This document shows, piece after piece, positions 48,620 through 57,370 of a stretch of DNA of 64,000 nt. Each line of letters begins with the position of its first letter. Positions within the stretch are counted from its first letter, which is position 1. The position numbers and the translations under genes were made by a program. The stretch is taken from positions 310,001 through 374,000 of the forward strand of contig NZ_JACHHG010000001.1 of assembly GCF_014202645.1 (NCBI RefSeq), written 5' to 3'. This DNA comes from Deinobacterium chartae. Lineage in GTDB: Bacteria; Deinococcota; Deinococci; Deinococcales; Deinococcaceae. The notes under the pieces were generated by a model. That model was not told the origin of the DNA, ran no database searches, and saw nothing but the letters and a program-made list of their open reading frames with translations.

Positions 48620-49255
48620 CTACAGGCCAACCAATGCCAGCGGGACGTTGCGCTCGAGCTCGGCGCGGAACGGCGCGATCAGTTCGCGGTCACGGGTGCT
48701 GGCCTGGGGCAGCTCGACCTGGGGCGGTGTGCCGCCGGTCCAGTTAAAGCCCTGCAGGTCGCGGGCGAGCCGCTCGAGGTCCATGCCGACCGCGTTCACG
48801 CCGAGGGCTGCGTACACCTTGCCGCGCACCCAGCGGTACTCGGACGAGGAGAAACGGTTGGCCTGCAGGGCGCGGGCGTTGGCCTCGCGGGCCTTGCCGA
48901 TCACGCCGCCCACCTCGCGCAGCGCCCCGACCCACTCGAGGGGGTTGGGGTTCTGCTGCTGTCCCAGGTTGTTGTAGACGTTCTCGAGGCGGGCAAAATC
49001 GCCTCCGATCGCCTCGCGGGTGCTGCGCTGCACCCGCACGAAACGCTGCACCTGAGCGCGGGTCAGGTTCCCACCGCTCGGCGGGGTGTACGCCGGCTGC
49101 GCGTTTCCGGGCGCCTGCGGGGCCGTGGCGATCGGAGCACGCAGGTCGCTTAAAAAAGCACTCACCGGGCGCCACACCAGGAAGTAACCCGCCAGCGCCA
49201 GCAGCAGCACGATCACCAGGGCAAAGCCCAGACAGCCGAACACGAATCTACCCAT
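48620..49255 (-). CDS. Membrane-anchored protein, 211 aa
   Basis: ATG 49255 has GGAGGTGGT upstream; a longer frame to 49303 is less likely. One N-terminal membrane helix (CLGFALVIVLLLALAGYFLVW) anchors a periplasmic helical domain of about 150 residues (LTRAQVQRFVRVQRSTREAIGGDF, WVGALREVGGVIGKAREANARALQ, SSSEYRWVRGKVYAALG). Deinococci carry related unnamed proteins. No catalytic motif is seen. Confidence 0.75.
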   Translation of the reverse strand: MGRFVFGCLGFALVIVLLLALAGYFLVWRPVSAFLSDLRAPIATAPQAPGNAQPAYTPPSGGNLTRAQVQRFVRVQRSTREAIGGDFARLENVYNNLGQQQNPNPLEWVGALREVGGVIGKAREANARALQANRFSSSEYRWVRGKVYAALGVNAVGMDLERLARDLQGFNWTGGTPPQVELPQASTRDRELIAPFRAELERNVPLALVGL

Positions 49256-49330
49256 ACCACCTCCACTGCCTTCAGCGTAGACAACGGCCGGGCTTCGTGC
49301 CACCCGGTAAACCCGGGCGAACCGAGCGGC

Positions 49331-50551
49331 TTATCCCTCGAGCGCGGCCAGCACCGCCTTGGGGTCGAGTTTGCCCTTGAACCACACCAGCTTCACGCCG
49401 GGCGGCAACTCCGAGACCCGCACGCCCGCGCCTTCGAGGTTGAGGCGCTCGGACACCGCCAGAATCAGGTCACTGCGGCCCGAGCGCGCCACCTGGGCGA
49501 ACTTGCGCCTCAGGTACTCGGGCCGCCAGTACCCGACGATCTCGAGCAGGTAGCTGCGCCCGTCCGGGTGCACCAGTCGGAAGTCGGGAATCATGGCCGA
49601 TCCGGGCAGCGGAACCAGGTCCACCTCGCGCTCGAGCTGCCACTCGGTCCGGGCGGCCTCGAAGCGGGCGGCGAAGGCCTCCTCGAGGATCGAGTCGAAC
49701 TTGTGGTCCTTGCGGTAGTGGCTGACCAGGCCGCAGTCCGAGTCGAGCGTGAAGCGGGCCGTCTCGGGCGCGTTGGGGTCGTCGCGGCGCGGCCGCAAGG
49801 TGGCAGTCAGGCTCCAGCGCGAGACGTTGAGCAGCGCGGGCAACAGCTTGGCCATGCTCAGGCCGTAGCGGGTGGAGGGCCGGAACAGGCTGGTAGGGCC
49901 GTCGAGGGTCAGGGTGAAGCCGTGGTCCGCGTCGCCCTCGATGGTGGTCATCAGACCGAACAGCTTGACGTAGCGGAACAGTTGCTTGTACTCGCCCGGG
50001 TCGTTGCGGTGCGCGGTGATGACCAGCTCGAAGGCGCGGTACAGCACGCCCTGCGCCTGAGCGAGGTTGTAACGGTGCAGCAGCGCGTCCGGCTCGGGCG
50101 GCTCGAAGGCGGTCAGGATGTGGTTCTCGGGCAGATCGGCGTACAGCGCCTCCTGCAGCGCCGCTCCCGAGCTCGGCAGCCCCTCGGCGGCGAGGTCCTC
50201 GGCCACCGCCGCCAGGGCGCGCGCCCGCGCTGCGGGGTCGCCGGCCCGTCCGGCCGAGGCAGAAAACACCCGCTCGCGCAGCGCCTGCGGCTCGAGCGGG
50301 CTGCGCACCTCGAGCTGCGCGAACGCGGTCTCGGCGAGGTGCGCCAGCCCGCGCTTGACCCGGTAGTCGGTGTCCTCGCCCTCGAGCAGCTCGAGGCGCT
50401 CTTCGATCTCGAACTTGGGCCGCCCGACGCTCTCGGCGTACAGGTCGATGATCTCGCGGGCCATGGCGCGGCTGCGCTCGCTGAGCTCGAGGCGCTTGGG
50501 TACGAGTTCCTCGCCGCGGTAGCGCAGCATCAGCAGTTCCGAGGGCAGCAC
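49331..50551 (-). CDS. Bax1-like nuclease (DUF790), partner of XPB
   Basis: 406 residues of DUF790. In archaea this protein, Bax1, is a structure-specific nuclease that binds the XPB helicase and cuts repair bubbles. Features seen: MLRYRGEELVPKRLELSERSRAMAREII at the N-terminus, FRYVKLFGLMTTIEGDADHGFTLTLDGPTSLF in the middle, and a PD-(D/E)XK-like nuclease core IPDFRLVHPDGRSYLLEIVGYWRPEYLRRKF with Asp, Glu and Lys in order. The start is the GTG at 50551, overlapping the helicase TAG by one base, so the two subunits are made together. Confidence 0.88.
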   Translation of the reverse strand: MLPSELLMLRYRGEELVPKRLELSERSRAMAREIIDLYAESVGRPKFEIEERLELLEGEDTDYRVKRGLAHLAETAFAQLEVRSPLEPQALRERVFSASAGRAGDPAARARALAAVAEDLAAEGLPSSGAALQEALYADLPENHILTAFEPPEPDALLHRYNLAQAQGVLYRAFELVITAHRNDPGEYKQLFRYVKLFGLMTTIEGDADHGFTLTLDGPTSLFRPSTRYGLSMAKLLPALLNVSRWSLTATLRPRRDDPNAPETARFTLDSDCGLVSHYRKDHKFDSILEEAFAARFEAARTEWQLEREVDLVPLPGSAMIPDFRLVHPDGRSYLLEIVGYWRPEYLRRKFAQVARSGRSDLILAVSERLNLEGAGVRVSELPPGVKLVWFKGKLDPKAVLAALEG

Positions 50552-52014
50552 TAGAAGTCCTCCCAGCGCACCGGAACAACCGGGGTTTCGTCGGCCTCGA
50601 GGTGCGGGACCGGGCGGGCGGGTGCAGGCGGCTGGACCGATGCCCCGAGCGGTTCCTCACCGCGCCTGCGGCGCGAGACGTTCTCCTCGGCGGTGTTCTC
50701 GGCCACCACCTCGTACAGAACGGCGGTTTTTCCTTCCTGCCGCCGCAGGATCCGGCCCAGGCGCTGCACGTACTCGCGCACGGTCGCCGTGCCCGAGAGC
50801 ACGATCGCCACCGAGGCCTCGGGCACGTCCACGCCCTCGTTCAGCACCCGGCTGGTGACCAGCACCGGGTAGCGGCCATCGCGGAAGCGCTCGAGGTTGG
50901 CGTGGCGTTCCTTGACCGGGGTGCGGTGGGTGATGGCGGGCACCAGGAACTCGCGCGAGACGCGGTACACGGCGGCGTTGTCGTCGGTGAAGATCAGGGT
51001 GCGTTCCCCGGCATGCCGGGCGAGCAGTTCGGCCAGCACGCGCAGCTTGGACTCGGTGCCAAAAGCGATGCCGCGCGCCTCGCGGTGGGCCAGCATGGCC
51101 GCGCGCCCGGCGCGCGAGCGGCCGCTGGCCTTCACGAAGCGCTGCCAGCCCTCGAGGCTGCCCAGCCGGATGTTCTGTTCGGCCAGAAAACGGTTGCGTT
51201 TCTCGATCAGCGCGTCGTAACGGGCGCGCTCGTCGTCGCTGAGCGTGGCCAGGATGCGTTCCTCGCGGTAGTCGGCCAGGGCCTGCCCGGCCAGTTCGCC
51301 GGGGCTGCGGCGGTACACGGTGGGGCCGATCAGGGCGGCTAGGTCCTCGTGGCGCTGGTCGGCACGCTCGGGGGTCGCACTCAGGCCCAGCCGCCAGGGC
51401 GCGATGGCGTACTCGGCGATCACGCGGCTGAAGTCGGCGGGCAGGTGGTGGCACTCGTCGAAGATCAGCAGGCCGTAGCGGTTGCCCAGCCGCTCGGCAT
51501 GGATCGCCGCCGAGTCGTAGGTGGCGACCAGCAGCGGAGTGTCGTCGCGTGAGCCGCCGCCCAGCAGGCCCACCTCGAGGCCCGGAAAGGCCGCGAGCAG
51601 CCCGGCGTACCACTGCTGCATCAGGTCGAGCGTGGGAACGACGATCAGGGTGGAGCGCGCCACCTGGCGCAGCGCCAACTGGGCCACCAGGGTCTTTCCG
51701 GCCCCGGTGGGCAGCACCACCACGCCGCGTCCCTCGGCCGCGGTCCAGGCCTCGAGGGCTTCGCGCTGGTGCACGAAGGGTTCGGGGTGGGCGGCGGGAC
51801 CGATCTCGAGGGGCACAAACGCGGCGGCGCGGTCGAGCACCGTGACTCCTTCGGCCCGCAGCCCCTCGAGCAGCGGGCGGTAAGCCTGGGCCGGGGCGCG
51901 GAAACGTTCGACCCGGTCGTCCCAGGTGCAGTGTTCGAGCCAGCTACGGGCCTTGGGTGGAGGGTGCAGCACCAGGGTACCGCGATCAAAGGTAAGGGTA
52001 GATGGTCTGGCCAT
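50551..52014 (-). CDS. XPB-like DEAD/DEAH-box DNA helicase
   Basis: About 487 residues of the Rad25/XPB group of superfamily 2. Q-motif and P-loop FVHQREALEAW and VVLPTGAGKT, DEAH-box variant FDECHHLP, motif III GLSATPERADQ, then VLVTSRVLNEGVDVPEASVAIVL and the motif VI RLGRILRRQEGK. The N-terminal PSTLTFDRGTLVLHPPPKARSW is the damage-recognition-like domain seen in archaeal XPB. I chose ATG 52014, where similarity starts; ATG 52050 would add 12 residues. With Bax1 it forms a probable nucleotide-excision repair module independent of UvrABC. Confidence 0.9.
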   Translation of the reverse strand: MARPSTLTFDRGTLVLHPPPKARSWLEHCTWDDRVERFRAPAQAYRPLLEGLRAEGVTVLDRAAAFVPLEIGPAAHPEPFVHQREALEAWTAAEGRGVVVLPTGAGKTLVAQLALRQVARSTLIVVPTLDLMQQWYAGLLAAFPGLEVGLLGGGSRDDTPLLVATYDSAAIHAERLGNRYGLLIFDECHHLPADFSRVIAEYAIAPWRLGLSATPERADQRHEDLAALIGPTVYRRSPGELAGQALADYREERILATLSDDERARYDALIEKRNRFLAEQNIRLGSLEGWQRFVKASGRSRAGRAAMLAHREARGIAFGTESKLRVLAELLARHAGERTLIFTDDNAAVYRVSREFLVPAITHRTPVKERHANLERFRDGRYPVLVTSRVLNEGVDVPEASVAIVLSGTATVREYVQRLGRILRRQEGKTAVLYEVVAENTAEENVSRRRRGEEPLGASVQPPAPARPVPHLEADETPVVPVRWEDF

Positions 52015-52184
52015 AGCGGGTTCGCCCGGGGGCGTCTCTGATTCAAGCATAACGAGCAATAACAATTTTTGCCACAGCCCGTACGGCGGCGGCTGGGCCC
52101 GCGCTGAAAATTCACGTTTTCTTAGATTCACTTTTCCTTTGCATCCGCTCCGTTTTGCCTCAAAAGAGCGTGCTAGCGTAAATC

Positions 52185-52667
52185 ATGGATGACCGTTCCA
52201 AATCGCGGCTCAGCGCGGCCCTGGAAGCCCGCCGACGGCGGCTCGAGGAGGAAGGGAGCGGCGACTTGCGGATCTATTCCCAACAGCAGCGCTACCAGCG
52301 GGTCCGCCGCATGCTCGAGGACGCGGTGATCCCCGGCATGCAAGCCGTTGGAGAATACCTGCGCGAATGCGGACACGACTACGCCCTCGACCTGCCCGAG
52401 AGCACCCCACAGGCCCACAGTCTGACCGTACGGTTCTATGCTTTCCTCGACGCGGGCGAAGGTAACCTGTGCCGCTCCCGGGTGCGGTCCCCGTGCCTGA
52501 ACTTCCGTGCCGACCTCGTCACCGGCACCTTCTCGCTCACCACCCTGTACCCTCCCAGCCGCAACCCGGCCCGGCCCACACAGGAGTTCAAACAGCTTGA
52601 CCGCCACGACATCACCCGCGATCTGATCACTCAGGAAACCGTAGCTTTCGTGGAGCGCATCGCCTGA
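52185..52667 (+). CDS. Hypothetical protein, 160 aa
   Basis: TAGCGT (52174-52179) ends 5 nt before ATG 52185. A charged coiled N-terminus (KSRLSAALEARRRRLEEEGSG) precedes a compact domain (RRMLEDAVIPGMQAVGEYLRECGHDYALDLPE, LTVRFYAFLDAGEGNLCRSRVRSPCLNFRADL). I do not know the family. It is divergent from the XPB-Bax1 operon across about 170 bases, so a shared control region is possible. Confidence 0.75.
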   Translation: MDDRSKSRLSAALEARRRRLEEEGSGDLRIYSQQQRYQRVRRMLEDAVIPGMQAVGEYLRECGHDYALDLPESTPQAHSLTVRFYAFLDAGEGNLCRSRVRSPCLNFRADLVTGTFSLTTLYPPSRNPARPTQEFKQLDRHDITRDLITQETVAFVERIA

Positions 52668-52725
52668 AGACAACATGGGAGAATCACCCAGGCAGGCCGG
52701 GGGCGGAAACGATAAGGTAAAGGGC

Positions 52726-52890
52726 ATGTTCGATACCCGTTACCGCACGCTGCGGCTGTGGCTGGGCATCGCGGTCGTTCTGATCGCGCTGTACGGTCTG
52801 GCCAGCGGCAAAAACATCGGCATGGGCCTGCTGCTGCTGGCCCTCGGCGTCTTCAACCTGTGGCTGGGGCTCAAAAAACCCAAAAACTGA
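52726..52890 (+). CDS. Small membrane protein, 54 aa
   Basis: ATG 52726 follows TAAGGT (52713-52718) by 7 nt. Two hydrophobic segments (LRLWLGIAVVLIALYGL and MGLLLLALGVFNLWLGL) with a short KKPKN tail, probably a hairpin in the inner membrane. Function unknown. Confidence 0.7.
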   Translation: MFDTRYRTLRLWLGIAVVLIALYGLASGKNIGMGLLLLALGVFNLWLGLKKPKN

Positions 52891-52926
52891 CCGGACACGG
52901 CCCCACTGAGCCACATGGCCTTCGCC

Positions 52927-52964
52927 CGCAGGGGAGGACGCGCCCGGGCGCGTCCTCCCCTGCG
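52927..52964. terminator. Perfect 38-bp hairpin
   Basis: Fully self-complementary and GC-rich, 36 bases after the small membrane protein gene, with no T-run. The remaining gap to 53134 shows no gene. Confidence 0.6.
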
Positions 52965-53134
52965 GCCTCTCGAGGGCCCGGCATGTCTGAAATGCTTTGC
53001 CCGGCAGGGTCAGGCCACACGTACAGCGCGACCAGTTGACCGTTTCCCTGCTTCAAACGCCTCGAGCTTGCCCGGTGCGACCTGCAAAGAACGCGGGCGG
53101 CCTCCCCAGAAGCCGCCCCGCTCTTGCGTCCCGC

Positions 53135-53401
53135 TTACCTGCGTGCCAACCGGAGCGTCCGTACCAGCTCGGCCGGATCGGTCTGGCCGCTCTGCAACCC
53201 GGCCTGGCAGCTCTCGAGGTACTGCTCGAGGATCAGGTCTCCGGTCGCCTCGAGGGCGCTGCGCACGCCGGAAAGCAGGGTCAAGATCTCCTGGCAGGGA
53301 CGGTCTTCCTCGATCATTTTGCTCAGGCCACGCACCTGTCCCTCGAGGCGGCGCAGGCGGTTAAGCAGCTTGGCTTTGTCTGTTTCGGCAGATGTGGTCA
53401 T
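53135..53401 (-). CDS. CsoR-family repressor, CstR-like persulfide sensor
   Basis: 88 residues, all helical. Cys36 (EDRPCQEILTLL) and Cys65 (QYLESCQAGL) are present. The histidine that copper-sensing CsoR carries four residues before the second Cys is Tyr61 here. Two cysteines without the histidine is the pattern of CstR, which senses hydropolysulfides by forming a di- or trisulfide link. It is divergent from a persulfide dioxygenase-rhodanese gene, the natural CstR target. A symmetric ATACCCC/GGGATAT sequence lies between them. Confidence 0.9.
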   Translation of the reverse strand: MTTSAETDKAKLLNRLRRLEGQVRGLSKMIEEDRPCQEILTLLSGVRSALEATGDLILEQYLESCQAGLQSGQTDPAELVRTLRLARR

Positions 53402-53482
53402 ATGAAGCCTCGATCAGGGCGAGAAGGGCGAGCCGCCTGTTACTCTGGAGCAGAAAGAAGCGCAGCCGCTACCCGGATACCC

Positions 53483-53503
53483 TATAATACCCCATAGGGA
53501 TAT
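53483..53503 (+). promoter_or_regulatory. Promoter and CstR-like operator of the persulfide gene
   Basis: A perfect TATAAT (53483-53488) overlaps a CsoR-type site ATACCCCATAGGGATAT (53487-53503). A further ATACCC half-site lies at 53477-53482. I see no good -35. Repressor binding would cover the -10 and the start of transcription. Confidence 0.7.
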
Positions 53504-53540
53504 ACGAATTGTTGTGCAACTACCCGGCAAGGAGAAGAGG

Positions 53541-54905
53541 ATGTTCTTTGAGCGGATCTTTGACCCGGATCTGGCCCAGGCCAGTTTCATCGTAGGAGAC
53601 GCGGGCAGCCGAGAAGTCGCCGTCATCGACCCCGGGCGTGACCCGACGCCTTACCTCGAGCTGCTGAGTGCTCAACGGCTACGGCTGCGCGCGGTGCTCG
53701 AGACGCACGTGCACGCCGATTACCTCTCCGGAGCGCGCGAGCTGGCCGACCTGACCGGAGCGGCCCTTTACCTCTCCGCCGAGGGCGGCGAGGCCTGGCG
53801 TTACCGCTACCCGCATCATCCGCTCAAAGACGGCGATCTGCTCGCCCTGGGCCGCACGCGCCTGTGGGCGCTGCACACCCCCGGCCACACGCCCGAGCAC
53901 CTGGGCTTTCTGTTCGAAGCACCCGGCCACACGCCGCGCCTGCTGAGCGGTGACGCCCTGTTCGTGGGCGACCTGGGCCGCCCGGACCTGCTCGACGAGG
54001 TCGCAGGCGGAGCGGATACGCGCTTCGAGGGAGCCCGGCAGATGTTTACGACCCTGCAACGCCTGCTGGGCGAGCTGCCCGGCACGACCGAGATCTGGCC
54101 GGGGCACGGAGCGGGCAGCGCCTGCGGCCGCTCGCTGGGCTCCGAGCCCTCGAGCACCCTGGCTCAGGAGCAGCGCGGCGCGTGGTGGGGCGAACCGCTC
54201 GCGCGCGGCGACCTCGAGGCGTTCTGCCGCGCTCTGCTCGAGGACCAGCCGGACGCGCCCGAGTACTTCGGGCGCATGAAGCGCATGAACCTTGAGGGGC
54301 CGCCGCCGCTGGGCGAGCCCGAACCGCTGATGCCGCTCGACCCGGACCGCCTGGGAAGCCTGCGGCTGCTGGACGTGCGTCCGCTCGAGGCGTACCGCGC
54401 CGGGAGTGCTGCCGGGGCGCTGCACCTGCCCGCCGGGTCCCACTTCGAGACCTGGGCGGGCTGGCTGCTCGACCCGGCCGAGGAACACGCGCTGCTGGGC
54501 GTGGGGATGCACGAGGCCGAACGCTTGCGGCGACAGCTGTGGCAGGTCGGGATCGACCGGGTCCGCGGTTACCTCGAGGACCTCTCCCGGCTGCCACAGG
54601 CTCCGCTGCCCGGCGTGACCCCCTCTGCCCTGGAAGCACTCGAGGACGCGGTGATCGTGGACGTGCGTGCCCGCAGCGAGTACGCGGGCGGACACATTCC
54701 CGGAGCGCGCCAGATTCATACGGGCCGCCTGCGCGCCCGGCTCCAGGACCTGCCGCGCGAGCGTCCGTTGGTCGTGCACTGCCAGTCCGGCGCGCGCAGC
54801 GCAGCGGCTGCCAGCCTGCTGCGCTCACACGGGTTTGACAACGTGCTCGACCTCGAGGGAGGATACGCGGCCTGGCTACGCCACCGAACGACGCAGCCGC
54901 AGTGA
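53541..54905 (+). CDS. CstB-like persulfide dioxygenase-rhodanese fusion
   Basis: About 454 residues. Residues 1-235 are a metallo-beta-lactamase persulfide dioxygenase: ETHVHADYLSG supplies the iron ligands, with LHTPGHTPEHLGF and SGDALFVGDLGRPDLL. Residues 280-355 are a rhodanese-like domain without an active Cys. Residues 365-450 are a second rhodanese with the catalytic Cys in VVHCQSGARS. In Staphylococcus this fusion turns glutathione- or CoA-type persulfides into sulfite and thiosulfate. AAGGAG lies before ATG 53541. It is under the CstR-like operator and overlaps the peptidase gene downstream as GTGA. Confidence 0.92.
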   Translation: MFFERIFDPDLAQASFIVGDAGSREVAVIDPGRDPTPYLELLSAQRLRLRAVLETHVHADYLSGARELADLTGAALYLSAEGGEAWRYRYPHHPLKDGDLLALGRTRLWALHTPGHTPEHLGFLFEAPGHTPRLLSGDALFVGDLGRPDLLDEVAGGADTRFEGARQMFTTLQRLLGELPGTTEIWPGHGAGSACGRSLGSEPSSTLAQEQRGAWWGEPLARGDLEAFCRALLEDQPDAPEYFGRMKRMNLEGPPPLGEPEPLMPLDPDRLGSLRLLDVRPLEAYRAGSAAGALHLPAGSHFETWAGWLLDPAEEHALLGVGMHEAERLRRQLWQVGIDRVRGYLEDLSRLPQAPLPGVTPSALEALEDAVIVDVRARSEYAGGHIPGARQIHTGRLRARLQDLPRERPLVVHCQSGARSAAAASLLRSHGFDNVLDLEGGYAAWLRHRTTQPQ

Positions 54906-56017
54906 GCACGCTCGAGGCGGTGCTGCGGGGGCTGAGCGCCTTTGCGCACCGCGGCTCGGCTCGGCCCGAGGAGTTCGCCGCGGCCCAGTGGCTGCGCGGC
55001 GAACTCGAGGCGCGCGGACTCGCCGTGCGGGTGCAGCCGTTTAACTCGCCCGACACCTACTCCTGGGACGTGGCTGGCTCCGCGGGGCTGCTCGGGCTGG
55101 GGGCGCTGGCAGCGGCCGGAAATCCGCTGCTGGGCGCCCTGCTCGCGCTGGGCGGCGCGTCGTGGTTTCACGCGCACTTTTCAGGGCTGCCGCACCCGCT
55201 CGAGGCCCTCGTTCCACGGCGGCCCAGCCAGAACCTGGTGGCGCATTTCGGAACGGGCCCACGCGAGGTGGTGCTGATGGCGCACTACGACAGCGCGCGC
55301 AGCGCCTTGCTGTATGCGCCCGGCCGGGTAGATGGTTTCAGGCGCTCTTTTGTCACCAACGCTGCCCTGGCCTACCTGACCCCGCTGCTGGCCGCCCTGG
55401 CCGCGCTGGCTCCGGACCTGCGCTTCGTGCTGCTGTTCTTGGGGCTGTACTTTCTGGCGAACGCCGCGCTGTTCGTGCTGCGCGAGCGGCGTGAGCCGAT
55501 CGTAAACGGCGCTAACGACAACGCCTCGGGCGTGGCGGCAGCGGTCGAGGTGGCCCTGCGCCTGCGAGCCCGCGGGCACGGGCGGGTCACGCTGCTGCTG
55601 ACCGGCTGCGAGGAGGTGGGCGCGCGCGGCGCGGCAGCCTACGCGGCCACCCTCGAGGCCAACGCGGACACCCTGGTCCTCAACCTGGACAACGTGGGGG
55701 CAGGGGCACTGCACCTGGCGCGCGGCGAGGGCATGCTGGGCTACTCGCCCTACCGTCCCGAGGGCCTCGAGGCGGCGCGCACCGCGCTGCAAGACCGCCT
55801 GCCCGAACTCGAGTACCGCCTGGCCTACTTCGACACGCGGCCCTTCGCGCGGCGCGGCCTGCCCTGCTTGAGCCTGATCGCGCTCGAAGGCGGGCGCATC
55901 CCCAACTGGCACTGGCCCAGCGATACCCTCGAGCGCGTAGACGTAGCGGCGGTGACTCGCGCTGCCGACGCAGCCGAGGCGATTGCGCTACAGTGGCTGG
56001 GTGCTGAGCCGAAATGA
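54902..56017 (+). CDS. M28-family zinc metallopeptidase, membrane-embedded
   Basis: 371 residues. M28 metal ligands and catalytic residues appear in LMAHYDSARSA, VNGANDNASGVAAAVEVA, LTGCEEVGARGAAAYAATL, LNLDNVGAGAL and the C-terminal IPNWHWPSDTLERV. Two hydrophobic stretches (SAGLLGLGALAAAGNPLLGALLAL and LAYLTPLLAALAALAPDLRFVLLFLGLYFLANAAL) suggest membrane insertion, unusual for simple aminopeptidases. GTG 54902 overlaps the CstB-like stop. A link to sulfur metabolism (for example cleavage of Cys-containing peptides) is only a guess from the operon. Confidence 0.88.
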   Translation: MSTLEAVLRGLSAFAHRGSARPEEFAAAQWLRGELEARGLAVRVQPFNSPDTYSWDVAGSAGLLGLGALAAAGNPLLGALLALGGASWFHAHFSGLPHPLEALVPRRPSQNLVAHFGTGPREVVLMAHYDSARSALLYAPGRVDGFRRSFVTNAALAYLTPLLAALAALAPDLRFVLLFLGLYFLANAALFVLRERREPIVNGANDNASGVAAAVEVALRLRARGHGRVTLLLTGCEEVGARGAAAYAATLEANADTLVLNLDNVGAGALHLARGEGMLGYSPYRPEGLEAARTALQDRLPELEYRLAYFDTRPFARRGLPCLSLIALEGGRIPNWHWPSDTLERVDVAAVTRAADAAEAIALQWLGAEPK

Positions 56018-56702
56018 GATAGGGCGCTACTCGAGGCAACTGCTGCTCCCCGGCTGGGACCGCGCGGTACAGGAGCGGCTGCTCGAGGCGCGCGTGCTGG
56101 TGGTGGGCTCCGGCGGACTGGGCACCCCGGTGCTCACTTACCTGGCGGGGGCCGGGGTGGGCCACCTCGGCCTGTGCGAGTTCGATACGGTCAGCCTGTC
56201 GAACCTGCAGCGCCAGACGCTGTTCGCCACCCACGACGTCGGTCGCCCGAAAGCCGAGGTGGCCGCTGCCCGCCTGCAGCAGCTCAATCCCTACACGCGG
56301 GTCCTGAGGCTGGGCCGCCTCGAGGCGCAGCGCAGCGCGGCACTGGTGCAGGACTTCGATCTGGTGCTGGACTGCTCGGACAACGCCGAGGCGCGCTATC
56401 TGGTGTCGGACAGCTGCGCGGCCCTGGGGCGCAGCTGGGTATGGGGCGCGGCCGAGGGCTTCGAGGGCATGGTCTCCACCTTCGACGCCGACTTCACGCT
56501 GCGCGACCTGTTTCCGCAGCTCGAGGAGGTCCGGGCCGACTGCGACACGGTGGGGGTGGTGGGTCCACTGCTGGGCGTGGTGGGTTCGACGATGGCCCTC
56601 GAGGCCCTGCGGCTGCTGACCGGCCTGGGCGAGAGCCTGCGGGGTCGCCTGTGGACTTACGACGCGCTGAGCGGCGAGGCGCGCACGCTGCGGCTGCGCT
56701 GA
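56001..56702 (+). CDS. ThiF/MoeB-like E1 enzyme
   Basis: About 233 residues. It would adenylate the C-terminus of a sulfur-carrier protein (ThiS/MoaD type). The nucleotide site is VLVVGSGGLGTPVLTYLAGAGVGHLGLCEFD, followed by LSNLQRQTLF and DCSDNAEARYLV. VRADCDTVGVVGPLLG holds the likely active Cys. The four zinc cysteines of MoeB are absent. GTG 56001 lies 6 nt after TACAGT (55989-55994), within the end of the peptidase gene. The sulfur context suits it: sulfite/persulfide handling upstream, thiocarboxylate chemistry here. Confidence 0.88.
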   Translation: MLSRNEIGRYSRQLLLPGWDRAVQERLLEARVLVVGSGGLGTPVLTYLAGAGVGHLGLCEFDTVSLSNLQRQTLFATHDVGRPKAEVAAARLQQLNPYTRVLRLGRLEAQRSAALVQDFDLVLDCSDNAEARYLVSDSCAALGRSWVWGAAEGFEGMVSTFDADFTLRDLFPQLEEVRADCDTVGVVGPLLGVVGSTMALEALRLLTGLGESLRGRLWTYDALSGEARTLRLR

Positions 56703-56908
56703 CCCGGCTCAAAATCGCAGAAAACCGCACCAAGGCAATAAAAACTAGATTCTAAGCTCCCAGAGGGCAATTTTTAAGTCGATACGCTTTCCACTTATTG
56801 CTCATTTACGGTCAAAAACCGGGAAAACCCTGTACTGATCAGCACTTCTATGCTATATTCCGAGATGAGCAATCCCAGCTCAAAATTCAATAGTACGCAG
56901 GAGTCGAT

Positions 56909-57190
56909 ATGGCAGAGAAAGTGGCTAAGACCCAGCTCATCGACCTCGTCGCCGACAAGACCAGCCTGAACAAAAAGCAGGCCGGGGAGGCGATCACGGC
57001 TATGTTGGACAGCGTTGTGGACGCGCTGCGGCAGGGCAAGAGTGTGGGCCTCCCCGGTCTCGGCACCTTCAGCGTGGCGTCCACCTCGGAACGGCAGGGC
57101 GTCCGTCCGGGCACCAACGAACGCATCACCATCCCGGCGGGCAAGAAGATCCGCTTCAAGGTCGCCAGCACCCTCAAAACCGGTATTTGA
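56909..57190 (+). CDS. hup: DNA-binding protein HU
   Basis: 93 residues, full length. [35 protein letters not shown] is the helical dimerisation part, and [35 protein letters not shown] is the DNA-bending arm with its proline tip. GGAGT precedes the ATG. TATGCT and TATATT boxes about 55 bases upstream are likely -10 elements. HU packs and bends the nucleoid. It is the only gene between the ThiF-like gene and the osmoprotectant operon. Confidence 0.96.
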   Translation: MAEKVAKTQLIDLVADKTSLNKKQAGEAITAMLDSVVDALRQGKSVGLPGLGTFSVASTSERQGVRPGTNERITIPAGKKIRFKVASTLKTGI

Positions 57191-57204
57191 TTCCAGCCAC
57201 TCCG

Positions 57205-57229
57205 GGCGGCGTCCCTTGCGGATGCCGCC
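57205..57229 (+). terminator. Hairpin after hup
   Basis: GGCGGC and GCCGCC arms with an inner TCC/GGA, 15 bases after the hup stop. No T-run. Confidence 0.55.
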
Positions 57230-57295
57230 TCGTGTCGCCTGCTGCAGATGAACATCCGATGAAAACGAATGTTGCTCCGCTGACACCTCGCCCAC

Positions 57296-57370
57296 AGCCG
57301 CGCCACTACTCTGGATGAGCAGTTCGAGGCCGTTCGGCAACTGCCACGCCCCTATCCGGCGCGGCTTTTT
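57296..57370 (+). ncRNA. Structured terminator-like RNA element before the osmoprotectant operon
   Basis: Outer arms AGCCGCGCC (57296-57304) and GGCGCGGCT (57358-57366) close a 53-base loop. The loop contains a second stem, GCAGTT (57319-57324) with AACTGC (57339-57344). TTTTT follows directly. The element ends 25 bases before the binding-protein ATG. It could be a folded terminator or attenuator (osmotic or ligand sensing), or the end of a small RNA. No known riboswitch class is recognised. Confidence 0.5.
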
